Source: Leptospira kemamanensis
GTDB lineage: Bacteria > Spirochaetota > Leptospiria > Leptospirales > Leptospiraceae
DNA length: 64,000 bases
NCBI RefSeq assembly: GCF_004769665.1
Contig: NZ_RQGG01000043.1
Span: forward strand, 62,001-126,000
Reading direction: 5' to 3'
Positions 45,191 through 55,004 of this stretch are shown here, one piece after another. The position numbers and the translations under genes are program-made. The notes under the pieces are model-generated. The model was given only the letters and a program-made list of their open reading frames with translations, did no database searches and was not told the origin of the DNA. Within the stretch, counting starts at the first letter, position 1; each line of letters opens with the position of its first letter.

Positions 45191-45595
45191 ATGGCAATAG
45201 GTAAGGATTCCATCAACAGCGTTATCGGACCAGGGTCGATATTTGAAGGTAAATTTTATATCGCAGGTTCACTTAGAATCGATGGAAAATTCGAAGGTGA
45301 TATCAAAACAGAAGACGCACTCGTCATCGGAGAGACTGGAAAGGTCAAAACCAATATCAGTGCAAGAGAAGTCATTGTCTCCGGAACCCTCATTGGTAAC
45401 ATCAAAGCTGAAAACGAAGTAAAACTAGAAGGAACAGGTCGTATGTTAGGTGACATCACTGCCCCTTACTTAGAACTTCAAAAAGGTGTCGTAGCAAAAG
45501 GAAACATCACAATCACAGGCGGACAGAAAAAAGACGTTCGCAAAATTGTAGAAGAATCTTTTGGCGGAATCAAATCTTTAGATTCAAAGGACTAA
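45191..45595 (+). CDS. Bactofilin (polymer-forming cytoskeletal protein)
   Basis: A 134-residue bactofilin with a right-handed beta-helix: repeated G-x-I-x-V/K-x-G patterns such as GSLRIDGKFEGDI, GETGKVKTNI, and GRMLGDITAPYLEL. Bactofilins form filaments that guide wall enzymes; L. biflexa is known to have several that affect helical cell shape. AGGAGCAGG precedes the ATG. It lies between the PBP1 gene and a LysM-M23 peptidase gene, as in other bacteria where bactofilins partner M23 peptidases. Confidence 0.93.
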   Translation: MAIGKDSINSVIGPGSIFEGKFYIAGSLRIDGKFEGDIKTEDALVIGETGKVKTNISAREVIVSGTLIGNIKAENEVKLEGTGRMLGDITAPYLELQKGVVAKGNITITGGQKKDVRKIVEESFGGIKSLDSKD

Positions 45596-45614
45596 CCTAA
45601 ACTCCATTTAACAC

Positions 45615-46739
45615 ATGCTACTTCGTTCGCCTGAAAAGTCTACGATCGGCAAGCATGTGTTACGTTGGGGAAACATAAACGTAATCCAAGTTTCCCCAGG
45701 TAAGTATTTTTATAACCTCCAATCACAATCCAGTGTCCTCCACGGCACAATCGATCTCAATCGCAAACGGTATCGGATTTTACCCCTTCTCGGGTTTTCT
45801 TTTTTATTCGCGTTTTTACTTTCCATCATCGTAGACAAACAAACTTACGAAGAAACTCTAATGGAAAAAGAATTCCTCAGTATGTCCACTGAGGTAGAAG
45901 AAAACGATACCAAAGACAAAGAAGCAAAACTTGCCGATGCCAAATACTTACAAGAAACCGAAGATAAAAAAATGGCCATCCTACGTTCTGCGGAACTCGA
46001 CAAACTCGCAGACAACAAAAACAAAAAACTAAAAGTCACTCAATACAAAGTGAAAAAAAATGAAACCTTATCGGACATTGCCCGTAGGTTTAAAGTATCC
46101 GTTGAATCTATCGCGGGTAGCTCTGGAATTAATCCAGAAGTGTCACTCATTGCAGGTCAAATCCTGAACATCCCCAACAAACAAGGTTTAATGTACAAAC
46201 TGAAAAAAGGGGATACTTTAGCCAAGGTAGCTGACTACTACAAAGTCAAAATCGATGATATTTATGCAGAAAACCAATTAGAAGATTATGATTTATTTAA
46301 GTCAGGTCAAAAGGTATTTTTACCTGGGGCTGTAATTCCAGAAACAGGACCAGTTTGGAGAATCCCTGTGGCTTCGAGAGTCATCACATCTGGCTGGGGA
46401 ACTCGTTCTTATCCTCAATACAAATTCCATATGGCCCTTGACCTACGTGCCAATTACGAATCCGTTTATGCAGCAAGGAAAGGGAAAGTCACCTTCTCTG
46501 GTTGGATGGGTGGATATGGAAACGCCATCATTTTATCTCACGATGATAACTACCAAACACTTTATGCACACAATTCCAAACTCTTTGTCAAAGAAGGAGA
46601 TTACGTGAGTGCAGGCAAAGTGATCTCTCGTTCGGGATGTACTGGATATTGTTTTGGACCTCATTTACACTTTGAAGTCATCAAAGACGGAAAAAACATC
46701 AATCCCACAAAACTCATCAAAGGATTTTCATACAAATGA
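45615..46739 (+). CDS. LysM-M23 metallopeptidase, membrane anchored
   Basis: A 374-residue protein: a cytoplasmic N-terminus of about 58 residues, one membrane segment (residues 59-75, FSFLFAFLLSIIVD), a Lys/Glu-rich linker, two LysM domains (YKVKKNETLSDIARRFKVS and YKLKKGDTLAKVADYYKV), and a C-terminal M23 endopeptidase domain. The zinc ligands are visible in KFHMALDLRA (His, Asp) and PHLHFEV (His). It likely cuts peptidoglycan cross-links with the bactofilin as guide, a pairing known in other bacteria. Its stop overlaps the next ATG (ATGA). Confidence 0.92.
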   Translation: MLLRSPEKSTIGKHVLRWGNINVIQVSPGKYFYNLQSQSSVLHGTIDLNRKRYRILPLLGFSFLFAFLLSIIVDKQTYEETLMEKEFLSMSTEVEENDTKDKEAKLADAKYLQETEDKKMAILRSAELDKLADNKNKKLKVTQYKVKKNETLSDIARRFKVSVESIAGSSGINPEVSLIAGQILNIPNKQGLMYKLKKGDTLAKVADYYKVKIDDIYAENQLEDYDLFKSGQKVFLPGAVIPETGPVWRIPVASRVITSGWGTRSYPQYKFHMALDLRANYESVYAARKGKVTFSGWMGGYGNAIILSHDDNYQTLYAHNSKLFVKEGDYVSAGKVISRSGCTGYCFGPHLHFEVIKDGKNINPTKLIKGFSYK

Positions 46740-47926
46740 AACGAACAATTACTCACAAAAACCAGTTTTCAAAAAAAGATTCAAACTACATGCAAAACCG
46801 ATTTCATTTTTTCCGTTCTCAAGTTTCCTTCCAAAACTTGAGTAAGAGATTCTCATTTTTCATCTTACTCTTGATTGTATTCCTAAACGGATTTGTTTCC
46901 TGTACTCCCAAAATTGGAGAACAAATCAACAAACGGATTCTCGATCCATTTGATGAAACAAAAAACTTAAATGTTCATTTTGTCACAACCCGCAGGGAAA
47001 TGGGTGCCAAAGACAAATGTGAAGGAAACAGTTTTGGTTTTATCACCGATATCAATCCACATTACGGAATTTGTATCGTAAACGTGCCCGCAAAACATAT
47101 CATAGGTGATATTTCACAAGACAATTCTCAAGACAAACATTCTTTTTTCCAATTCAAAGGCCGAGTGAATACCGAAGACAAAGAATTTTTATCAAAAATT
47201 AAATCTTCTGCAAGTGAAGAAGTTTTGGTATTTGTGCATGGGTTTAATGTCAACTTTGATGAGGCAGTTCTTCGAGCCGGACAAATCAAATATGATCTAA
47301 AATTCCCAGGGGAAGTGATTGTATATTCTTGGCCTGCTGGCGCGGATTCAGGACTCCTTGGCCAAGTGATGGTAAAATCTACTTATGATTTAAACTTTAC
47401 AGAAGCAAAAATCAACAGAGAACCTTTTGCGAATTTTTTAAATGGGATCACCTCACTTGGAAAAAAGATTCACTTAGTCGTACACAGTATGGGTCACCAA
47501 GTTGTATTACCTTCCCTTGCTTCTCTCTCGAAATCAGGAAAATCAAAATTCCTACAAGAATTGATTTTGAATGCTCCTGATTTTGATAAAAACGAATTTG
47601 AACTCATCTTAAGTGACTTAAAAAAATCAGCCGATCGAATCACCTTGTATTGTTCCCCTGGAGACAATGCTCTCATCGCATCCCAAAAAGTAAATGGGGC
47701 ACCAAGGGCAGGTATGTGTTTTAAGTATTCCGGTGTGGATGTCATCAATGTGAATGAAGTAGATGACCCAGTGCTTGGTGTTGGTGGCCTTGGCCATGGC
47801 TATTATTCTTCCAGACCAATCCTCACTGACATCTACCAAGTGATACTCGGTGTCAGCGTCGAAAAACGCCTTTTCATTCGTAAGTCAGGCCCAAAAAACG
47901 GGGAAAACTTTGTTTTAAGAAAGTAA
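46736..47926 (+). CDS. DUF900 alpha/beta hydrolase, possible lipoprotein
   Basis: A 396-residue protein with a long N-terminus, a hydrophobic signal and a lipobox-like VSC at C56. The body is a DUF900-type alpha/beta hydrolase: VLVFVHGFNVNFDEAV holds the oxyanion part, VVHSMGHQVV the nucleophile Ser, and a late His lies in GLGHGYY. The start at 46736 overlaps the M23 gene; an ATG at 46790 would give a more normal signal length. The substrate is unknown. Position suggests a wall or envelope ester. Confidence 0.8.
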   Translation: MKRTITHKNQFSKKDSNYMQNRFHFFRSQVSFQNLSKRFSFFILLLIVFLNGFVSCTPKIGEQINKRILDPFDETKNLNVHFVTTRREMGAKDKCEGNSFGFITDINPHYGICIVNVPAKHIIGDISQDNSQDKHSFFQFKGRVNTEDKEFLSKIKSSASEEVLVFVHGFNVNFDEAVLRAGQIKYDLKFPGEVIVYSWPAGADSGLLGQVMVKSTYDLNFTEAKINREPFANFLNGITSLGKKIHLVVHSMGHQVVLPSLASLSKSGKSKFLQELILNAPDFDKNEFELILSDLKKSADRITLYCSPGDNALIASQKVNGAPRAGMCFKYSGVDVINVNEVDDPVLGVGGLGHGYYSSRPILTDIYQVILGVSVEKRLFIRKSGPKNGENFVLRK

Positions 47927-47936
47927 AAAAAAACTG

Positions 47937-47962
47937 CAAAATCCCCTAGCTGACGTTAGGGG
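47937..47962 (-). terminator. Terminator between DUF900 and transglutaminase genes
   Basis: CCCCTA / TAGGGG stem in the convergent gap, overlapping the stop of the transglutaminase gene. On the minus strand TTTTGCAG and then a run of seven to eight T follow, so it probably ends the transglutaminase gene and may act on both strands. Confidence 0.6.
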
Positions 47963-49719
47963 ACGATGAGGTCTTCTCCAGACAAAATGGAACGGTTCTG
48001 TTTTTGACTCGGTTGGTATTCCTCGTCCTCTTCTTTCCCCTCTTCCCCTTCCTCTTTTAAAATCTTGAGTTTCATTTGCAGAGAATTCCTGTGAACCCAA
48101 CTTTCCTTGGTCAGTTGGAAGAGACGATCCCCTCCTAAAATTTTAGGATGGTTGGGTGTGGGAAGCACCGCAAACACCAAATGCCTTGCATAGGTCACAC
48201 CTGGTTTGGAACGCGGAGGTGCCAGTGGTTCCATTGGCATCCAACCATACCCATCTACCCAAACTTCTACATATTTATGATTCAAATGCATCGTATCAGA
48301 AGACTCGGTTGGCAAATAATTCCATACAAGTCTTGTTGGCATTCCTATCCCACGTAACAAAGACATGGTGACATAGGAATGTTCGGTACAACCTCCATTA
48401 TTTTTTTCAATGACTTTCGGAGCAGCTTCAAATTTCCCTGACTTATAAGGAATGGAGGAAACATATTTGGATGTTTCCGTTAAAATCTCTTTCACTGAGG
48501 TTTTGTCTTGGAAAAGTTCAGTTCGTTTGGACACGACCATTGGATCGTCGATTTTTAAAAACCAACCATCTAACATTTCGTTTGGAAACTGCAACTCCGC
48601 TTTTTCCCTGTTAATGACAAGTTCTGGTGACAGTTTCCAATGGATTTTGTAACGAGTGAGATTTCCCTGATAAACAGTGAGTCGTTTTGTTTCTCCTTCT
48701 TTCATAGCGGGAATGGAAATCGTTAAGGTTCGATTTCCCGTTTCATCCAAACCAAACTGACTGGGAGAATAAAATGTTTCTTCTCGTAAGGTTTGGCCAT
48801 AGGTATCTTTTTTCGGTAAAACAACATGGATATTTGTTTCTGGGATTGTTTCTTTCGCGAGAAGTTCTATTTGATAGGAAAGACGAGAACGGATGGGAGA
48901 AAATCGTACTGCCTTTGCATCACTAAGTGTTTCGATTCCATCGTTTACGGAGAAAAACTGATCATCAAAGAGAATCCATTCTCCATAAATCTTTGTGATT
49001 GGATCAAATACCAAAACGCGATCTGGTTCTAATACTGTGAATTTAAAAAGAGCTCGGTGATTGGTTGGAATTTTCCATTCCTTTAATTTTGTTTGGTTAG
49101 GTAAGGAATACAACTGGATGGTATTCCCAGAAAAAGAAGAGTAAAGAAGGATCTCACCTTCTTTTCGTTTGACGATCCTTTGCACAGATTTCATTGGTAA
49201 AGGTAAACTAGGTTTTGTTTCCAGTGAATCTAAATCCAAAACTTCCAATTGGTCTTTCTCCAATCGATAGAGTTGGTTTTCCGAACAAACGATGTCTCTC
49301 CAACTGGAAGATTTAGCGGGAATGGGAATTTCCTTTTGGACATTCCAAGTCCCTTTTTCTATCGCATATAACAACGTTTTGGTTTGGATGAAGATTTGGC
49401 CCTTACATTCGGTCCAACCCAAAACCTTTCCTTTGTCCCAAGGTTTTACATTCCACTTCCCTGTAAGCAGTTCGAATTCATAAATCGAAACTTGTTTGTC
49501 TTTGGATTTTGTTTGAAAGTACAAACTGTTTTCAATCTGCAATAAGGATTCAAATAATTCTACAGATTCAGATTCGGGAAATCCAATCGTGGATCCATTG
49601 GAAACAACTGAATACTTAGGTTGGACTTGATTCCATTCCGAAAGGAATTCTCCTTTCTCTTTGGCAAAAAGCAACCCACTACCAATACAAAATAGAAAAA
49701 CCAAAATCCATTGTTTCAT
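47956..49719 (-). CDS. Transglutaminase-like exported protein
   Basis: A 587-residue protein with a signal peptide cut after about residue 19 (GSGLLFAK). The first 330 residues are an uncharacterised, probably beta-propeller-like region. The transglutaminase-type domain lies at about 400-520, with Cys in NNGGCTEHSYV, His in MHLNHKYVEVW and Asp in VDGYGWMPMEP, the three residues of a papain-like triad. The substrate is unknown. The tail is acidic. It is divergent from the AraC gene over 60 bases. Confidence 0.85.
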   Translation of the reverse strand: MKQWILVFLFCIGSGLLFAKEKGEFLSEWNQVQPKYSVVSNGSTIGFPESESVELFESLLQIENSLYFQTKSKDKQVSIYEFELLTGKWNVKPWDKGKVLGWTECKGQIFIQTKTLLYAIEKGTWNVQKEIPIPAKSSSWRDIVCSENQLYRLEKDQLEVLDLDSLETKPSLPLPMKSVQRIVKRKEGEILLYSSFSGNTIQLYSLPNQTKLKEWKIPTNHRALFKFTVLEPDRVLVFDPITKIYGEWILFDDQFFSVNDGIETLSDAKAVRFSPIRSRLSYQIELLAKETIPETNIHVVLPKKDTYGQTLREETFYSPSQFGLDETGNRTLTISIPAMKEGETKRLTVYQGNLTRYKIHWKLSPELVINREKAELQFPNEMLDGWFLKIDDPMVVSKRTELFQDKTSVKEILTETSKYVSSIPYKSGKFEAAPKVIEKNNGGCTEHSYVTMSLLRGIGMPTRLVWNYLPTESSDTMHLNHKYVEVWVDGYGWMPMEPLAPPRSKPGVTYARHLVFAVLPTPNHPKILGGDRLFQLTKESWVHRNSLQMKLKILKEEGEEGKEEDEEYQPSQKQNRSILSGEDLIVP

Positions 49720-49779
49720 TCGATAATCCTTGCCAATTCCGAGTCTTTATGAAATGTTTATGAAAGATTTTTTTAGTAT

Positions 49780-50571
49780 ATGGATAAAAGTAGAAAGGGA
49801 AGTCTTTTTTATTTTGGAGAGCGGATTCTCCTTGGCACACAAGGCCTTGTGACCGAATCCCATTCCCATTATGCAGTCTCCATCCTCATATCCATGGATA
49901 CTCCATTTCACTTGGTGACAAAAGAAAACACGTCCATCCAAACCGAGGGGATCATCATCCCTCCCAATTTTTTCCATCGTTTGGAAGCAGGCCATACCGA
50001 AATTCTTGTGATTCAATTGGATCCCAAATCCGCTGAATACCAAACTTTGGGAAGAAAGGATCCTTACCAAATCCTAAACTCATCCACCATCCAATTGATA
50101 CGCTCCATCGCCGATCCACTCTTTACGAGTGCTCTCACATGTCACTCTGCACGTGCACTGTATGACCAAATTTTAGAAGTGTTGGGTTCAAACAAGTCAG
50201 ACGTAAAAGCAGATCCGCGGATCGACATGGCCATCCAAATAATCAAAGCCACTCTGCCAAGTCCCATTCATTTAGCAGAACTATCGAAAGAAACAGGAAT
50301 ATCCAAAGATCGGTTTATGCATTTGTTTAAAGAAAATATGGGAATCCCACTCAGACAATACCTCTTGTGGCAACGATTACATATTGCAGCGAGGCTTTTG
50401 CAAAGTGGCGAGAACCTAACAACTGCTTCGCATGCTGCTGGTTTTAGTGACCAAGCCCATTTGTCTCGCACATTTAAAAAGATGTTTGGTGTAAAACCCT
50501 CCTTATTTCTCGGAGGGTCTCATTTACACCAGGTTTGTTTTTGTGATATCAATCCAGTTCCCTTACCGTGA
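49780..50571 (+). CDS. AraC family transcription regulator
   Basis: A 263-residue regulator. The N-terminal half is a small cupin-like sensor (HSHYAVSILISMDTPF), and the C-terminal half has two helix-turn-helix parts: IHLAELSKETGISKDRFMHLFKE and LTTASHAAGFSDQAHLSRTFK, with a final FGVKPSLF. Ligand and targets are unknown. The divergent transglutaminase gene is the nearest candidate target. It may autoregulate. Confidence 0.9.
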   Translation: MDKSRKGSLFYFGERILLGTQGLVTESHSHYAVSILISMDTPFHLVTKENTSIQTEGIIIPPNFFHRLEAGHTEILVIQLDPKSAEYQTLGRKDPYQILNSSTIQLIRSIADPLFTSALTCHSARALYDQILEVLGSNKSDVKADPRIDMAIQIIKATLPSPIHLAELSKETGISKDRFMHLFKENMGIPLRQYLLWQRLHIAARLLQSGENLTTASHAAGFSDQAHLSRTFKKMFGVKPSLFLGGSHLHQVCFCDINPVPLP

Positions 50572-50590
50572 GGGGAAACTGGTGTTTGTT
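50554..50590. terminator. Terminator-like hairpin between AraC and Mpo1-like genes
   Basis: CCAGTT-CCC pairs with GGGG-AACTGG around the AraC stop codon, with a bulge, followed by TGTTTGTT. The convergent Mpo1-like gene ends here too. It is plausible but not strong. Confidence 0.4.
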
Positions 50591-51113
50591 AGGCAGGTTT
50601 GTGAACAGAAAAGTCTTTCCAAACTCCTTTTTGTTTTAACTCATCTTCTACTGCTTTTTTTAAATCGGAACGGTATCCTAATTCAAATACGACATCCGCG
50701 ACAACAAATAGCGGAGCAGACACAAGAGCTTGGAACAAATTATCAAAGAGAGCTGGTCTACTTTTTTCAAAAACAAAATGTCCATAAAACTGAGATCCCC
50801 AACCAATCACTTGTCCTAATCCAAAAATGCTCCAAGCGGTTTGAGATGGTAATTGCACTGTGATCCATTCAGCAGTCAGAAATAATCCACCAAACAGTAA
50901 TGTAGCGATAAATGCAAAAAACACATCCAAGGTATAATAATATCCTAAAACTCCTAAGGTAAACAGGAGAGATGCAGTGACAGAAAAACCATTGTATTCA
51001 AATAAGGAAAATCGACTGAGTACAACGAAAAGAGTAAACGAAATCATTGGTACTCCTAAAACGTGAATCCAAACATTTCGTTTTTCTTGATGGTAGGCAG
51101 AATAAAATGCCAT
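50589..51113 (-). CDS. Mpo1-like (DUF962) membrane protein
   Basis: A 174-residue membrane protein of the Mpo1/YGL010w group, where a yeast member is an Fe-dependent 2-hydroxy fatty acid dioxygenase. Conserved pieces are AFYSAYHQEKRNVWIHVLGVP with His residues, LTAEWITV-type stretches, and the late WGSQFYGHFVFEKSRPALFD, with His again. Four hydrophobic helices. The start is ATG 51113; a TTG at 51131 would add six residues without clear reason. Enzyme activity is inferred from family only. Confidence 0.85.
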   Translation of the reverse strand: MAFYSAYHQEKRNVWIHVLGVPMISFTLFVVLSRFSLFEYNGFSVTASLLFTLGVLGYYYTLDVFFAFIATLLFGGLFLTAEWITVQLPSQTAWSIFGLGQVIGWGSQFYGHFVFEKSRPALFDNLFQALVSAPLFVVADVVFELGYRSDLKKAVEDELKQKGVWKDFSVHKPA

Positions 51114-51213
51114 TTCTTTTGCAAATCTCAAAGGGAACCTCCAAACTAGGGTTCTACTTTACCAAACAAAATGAGAATCCACTTGAACGATTCTGTCAAA
51201 ATTTAAAAAAATT

Positions 51214-52935
51214 CTAATTTCTTCCGGAAGAATGAACGAGTTTGCGTAACGTAAAATTGCGTGTAAAGTCATCCGCAAAATCTTCGATGAGGATGGGAAA
51301 TCGGTAGGTCCAATTGGAATGGTCAGGAGTGCCAGGCAAATTGATTCTGTGTTTTTCTGGATTCTGTAACACATCGGTAACGCCGAGGGCCAAATCCTGA
51401 AAGAGCTGGATGCTAAACAAACTTTTGGTTTGGAACACAAAATCGAGTAAACCTTCTAAGATTTGGTCTTCTGATTCAGGTCTTGGTTTACCCAAACGGT
51501 CAAAGAAAAATTGAACTTTGTGCTCTAAATCCCCTTCCCGATTCCACCAATCCATCACCAAACTTGTGTCATGTGTTGACAATACAGAAATTGCATTTTC
51601 GCGGTAGTGGTCTTCTTCGATGTAATCCCCCGTTGTAAAGGATTTGGTCCAACGTACCACATCGATTCCAATCATCTGACGCTCAAACAAGGATTCTCGG
51701 ATAAATGTTGGAACGGAACCCAGATCCTCGGCACATGGTACCATAGAAGAAAAGGATTCAAAAATTTCTAAGATCTCTTCCCCTGCTTTTCTCCAATGTT
51801 TTTCTTCTGCGTTGATATGAAGTTCAGACAAGGGAAATAATTTAGCTTTGGTTTCCTCAGGGAGTGACTGGTAACTAACTTCTTTCCAAAAGTCCCAATA
51901 AAAAATATAATGATTGGGTTTGAATTCATGGATGAGTCCAATGGATTCAATGAATTTGGGATCAATTCCTACGTTTAAAAATTCACTAGTTTCAATTCCG
52001 AATTGAGGGTGAAACCATCCCTTTAATGCAGTTTCGTGTTCTTTGGGAATGGCCCAAATGCGATACATACCAATCACATGGTCAATGCGGTACAAATGGA
52101 AAAAATTTTCTAAATACAATAATCGTTCTTTCCACCAACTATAATGGCTTTTTTGTAAAACGTCCCAGTTGAGAACAGGAAAACCCCAGGTTTGTCCCGT
52201 TTGTGAAAAATGATCAGGTGGTGCACCTGCTTGTAAATCCAAGATAAAGTTTTCAGGGTGTTCCCAAACATCACAGGAATTACGAGCTGTTAGAATCGGC
52301 ATATCACCCTTTAAAAAAATTTCATTGTCCTCTAAGTGAAGTTTGACGGCATTTAACTGATCAAAGGCGATTTTTTGTAAATAAACCCAAAATAATGCTT
52401 CTTCTCTTTGTTCTGTAAACACTTTGTCTTTTGCATTGTAAGGATCTTGAAATTCTTTTGGCCATTCCCACCAATTTTTACCTTCAAATGTTTCATACAA
52501 TACCCGAAACGAAACATAGGAATAACACCAAGGTTGTTTTTCCAAAAAGTTAAGCGCATCTTTCATAGCTTCTTTTTGATGTTGGAGATAAAATTCTCTT
52601 AGGTATTTTATTTTTAAATTACGAACTCGAGTGGGATTGTTTTGTAAGGTTACAATTTGATTTTTACGGGATTTGTAAGGTAAACCTAGTTTGTATAAAG
52701 AAATGTATAATGGATCAATTGCGAAAGCAGAAATGGCACTATAAGGGGAATAACCATTTCCAGTATCATTGAGTGGTAATAATTGGATGATACTAAATCC
52801 AATGTCCTTTGCCCAGTCACAAAGTGGATATAAACTATAAATGTCTCCACATTCAAATGAATGCCTAGAAACAATAGAGGACAGAGATACAAGTACCCCT
52901 GCCCTTCTTTGTTTGATCGAAATCAAAGAACTCAA
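51214..52935 (-). CDS. malQ: 4-alpha-glucanotransferase
   Basis: A 573-residue amylomaltase (GH77) that moves alpha-1,4-glucan segments. Signatures are SIIQLLPLNDTGNGYSPYS at the N-terminus, the catalytic nucleophile region YRIDHVIGMYRIW (Asp), CAEDLGSVPTFI with the acid Glu, and VLSTHDTSLVMDWW (the third Asp). The start is a TTG at 52933-52935 because AAGG is close and no ATG is in range; this is uncertain. It is downstream of the class I aldolase gene (12 bases between) on the minus strand, so the pair forms a sugar operon. Confidence 0.93.
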   Translation of the reverse strand: MSSLISIKQRRAGVLVSLSSIVSRHSFECGDIYSLYPLCDWAKDIGFSIIQLLPLNDTGNGYSPYSAISAFAIDPLYISLYKLGLPYKSRKNQIVTLQNNPTRVRNLKIKYLREFYLQHQKEAMKDALNFLEKQPWCYSYVSFRVLYETFEGKNWWEWPKEFQDPYNAKDKVFTEQREEALFWVYLQKIAFDQLNAVKLHLEDNEIFLKGDMPILTARNSCDVWEHPENFILDLQAGAPPDHFSQTGQTWGFPVLNWDVLQKSHYSWWKERLLYLENFFHLYRIDHVIGMYRIWAIPKEHETALKGWFHPQFGIETSEFLNVGIDPKFIESIGLIHEFKPNHYIFYWDFWKEVSYQSLPEETKAKLFPLSELHINAEEKHWRKAGEEILEIFESFSSMVPCAEDLGSVPTFIRESLFERQMIGIDVVRWTKSFTTGDYIEEDHYRENAISVLSTHDTSLVMDWWNREGDLEHKVQFFFDRLGKPRPESEDQILEGLLDFVFQTKSLFSIQLFQDLALGVTDVLQNPEKHRINLPGTPDHSNWTYRFPILIEDFADDFTRNFTLRKLVHSSGRN

Positions 52936-52947
52936 TGCCTTACAACA

Positions 52948-54012
52948 TTAAGCAACAGTGATTTCTTTAGAAAGATATACGTCTTGGATGGCGTGAAGTA
53001 GTGACACACCCTCTTTCATTGGTTTTTGGAACGCTTTTCTTCCAGAGATTAGTCCCATACCACCAGCACGTTTATTGATCACTGCTGTTTTTAAAGCTTC
53101 TTGTAAATCGTTTTCACCGGAAGCTCCACCAGAGTTGATGAGTCCCGCTCTTCCCATGTAACAATTTGCTACTTGGTAACGAGTGAGGTCAATTGGGTGT
53201 TCAGAAGTAAGATCAGAGTAAATACGTTTGTCTGTTTTACCGTAAGATGACTCTTGGTTTAAAACATTGTATCCACCGTTGTTCTCAGGTAACTTTTGTT
53301 TGATGATATCCGCTTGGATGGTTACTCCTAAATGGTTTGCTTGCCCGGTAAGGTCAGCAGACACATGGTAATCTTTGTCTTTTTTGAACGCATTGTTACG
53401 GATGTAACACCAAAGGATGGTTGCCATTCCCAGTTCATGTGCCATTTGGAACACTTTTGAAATCTCAACGATTTCACGACCTGCATCTGCCGATCCGAAG
53501 TAAATGGTTGCCCCAATCGCCACACAACCTTGGTCATGCGCTTGTTTTACAGTCGCAAACAAAATTTGTTCACTTTTGTTTGGGTAAGTGAGAAGTTCGT
53601 TGTGATTAATTTTTAAAATGAAAGGAATTTTGTGAGCATACTTACGAGCTACAGATCCAAGCACACCTAACGTTGTCGCAACACCGTTACAACCACCTTC
53701 CATTGCGAGTTTGATGATATTTTCGCCATCAAAGTAAATTGGGTTTTTGGCAAACGAAGCTCCTGCGGAGTGTTCGATTCCTTGGTCTACCGGAAGAATG
53801 GATACATATCCAGTTCCACCAAGTCGGCCATGGCCAAGTAAAGTTTGAATGCTTCTGAGAACAGGAATGGACCTGTCTGAAGGTGCAAAAATTCGGTCTA
53901 CCCAGTCGCCACCAGGTACGTGAATGAGTTCTTTTGCTATTTTTGGTGATTTGAATCCAAGGAGGGATTCCGCGTCGTTTCCAAGATGTTTCGAGATTTC
54001 GTCGAAGTTCAA
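52948..54012 (-). CDS. Class I fructose-bisphosphate aldolase (DhnA type)
   Basis: A 354-residue class I aldolase of the archaeal/DhnA type. It has the N-terminal [47 protein letters not shown] with the lysine region, [20 protein letters not shown], and the C-terminal [12 protein letters not shown], where the Schiff-base Lys is expected in related enzymes. The start is a TTG at 54010-54012 because AAGGAG lies seven bases upstream; the frame extends to 54051 without a ribosome binding site. It leads the operon with malQ. Confidence 0.9.
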   Translation of the reverse strand: MNFDEISKHLGNDAESLLGFKSPKIAKELIHVPGGDWVDRIFAPSDRSIPVLRSIQTLLGHGRLGGTGYVSILPVDQGIEHSAGASFAKNPIYFDGENIIKLAMEGGCNGVATTLGVLGSVARKYAHKIPFILKINHNELLTYPNKSEQILFATVKQAHDQGCVAIGATIYFGSADAGREIVEISKVFQMAHELGMATILWCYIRNNAFKKDKDYHVSADLTGQANHLGVTIQADIIKQKLPENNGGYNVLNQESSYGKTDKRIYSDLTSEHPIDLTRYQVANCYMGRAGLINSGGASGENDLQEALKTAVINKRAGGMGLISGRKAFQKPMKEGVSLLHAIQDVYLSKEITVA

Positions 54013-54140
54013 AGTTGTTCTCCTTAAAAATAAATTCTCGGGTTGGGCCAAGGTGACAACATCTTTTTTTGCTCGTCGTCTTTCCCCTCACCCTTATCTT
54101 GTTTTCAGAGGCCAAATTGAGAGGATCTGCACAATTTCGT

Positions 54141-55004
54141 ATGTTTTTTTCCCTGGCATGGCTCTCCCTCACTCTGTCACTCGGAGTCTGGTGGTGGATT
54201 TTAGGGTTTCGCCAAGCAAAAACCATTTCGGAGATTTCGATTAGCGCCGAGAGACAATTGGAACTAAACCGAGTCAATCGGATGTTACAATTGGAAGGAT
54301 CTTTTTTCCTTTCCATGTTAACACTGGGTGGCGTGACACTTGCTGTTTTATCCTACAGAGACCACAAACGTTCTAAACTCATAGCTGATTTTTTTTCCAC
54401 CGTCACACATGAAATGAAAACTCCGATCGCCAGCTTACAGCTGCAAATCGAAGTATTACTGGAAGATACAGAAAATCAAGATCTCAAACGAAAACTCACA
54501 AAAATTTGGAAAGAAAACCAAAGGATAGAATCCCAAATGGGGAATGCTTTTTACCTTGCGAGTCTCATGCAAGGAGAAGCACTTTATTTAGAAACTCTCA
54601 CCTTACAGGAATTACAGGAATCATATTCTCATCATGAACCTGATCTGATTTGGGAACTAAACTTACCCGTAACCAAAAAAGTTCACCTAGATAAAAAAGC
54701 ATTTTTTGCTATGTTAAAAAATCTAACCGATAATGCGAGACGCCATGGAAAAGCAAACCTCATCAAACTTGTGATCTCACAAGAGGGGAATCGAATTTGT
54801 TTTTTACTGGAAGACAATGGTTCCGGTTTTTTTGGAAAAAAACAATTTCTCACACAACCTTTTCTTCGCCATTCTAAAACCAGTGGAAGTGGGATTGGCC
54901 TGTACATTGTAAAAAAATTAATCGAAAAGATGAAAGGCAAAATCGAATTTCCGGACAGCCCAAACGGATTCCAAGTAAAACTTTGTTTAAACGAGGTCGT
55001 ATGA
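54141..55004 (+). CDS. Sensor histidine kinase
   Basis: A 287-residue sensor kinase. Two membrane segments (residues 4-22 and 55-70) enclose a short periplasmic part. The dimerisation domain has the phospho-acceptor H90 in STVTHEMKTPIA, followed by the ATP-binding domain with N box NLTDNARRHG, G1 box EDNGSGF and G2 SGSGIGLYIVKK. The start may be ATG 54141, or a TTG at 54069 that adds 24 residues with a further hydrophobic part. The stop overlaps the regulator start by ATGA. Confidence 0.9.
   Translation: MFFSLAWLSLTLSLGVWWWILGFRQAKTISEISISAERQLELNRVNRMLQLEGSFFLSMLTLGGVTLAVLSYRDHKRSKLIADFFSTVTHEMKTPIASLQLQIEVLLEDTENQDLKRKLTKIWKENQRIESQMGNAFYLASLMQGEALYLETLTLQELQESYSHHEPDLIWELNLPVTKKVHLDKKAFFAMLKNLTDNARRHGKANLIKLVISQEGNRICFLLEDNGSGFFGKKQFLTQPFLRHSKTSGSGIGLYIVKKLIEKMKGKIEFPDSPNGFQVKLCLNEVV

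Noticed and set aside
53729..54316. Minus-strand open frame of 195 codons across the aldolase start
   Set aside because: It is a shadow of the aldolase and kinase genes and is rich in residues typical of out-of-frame translation.
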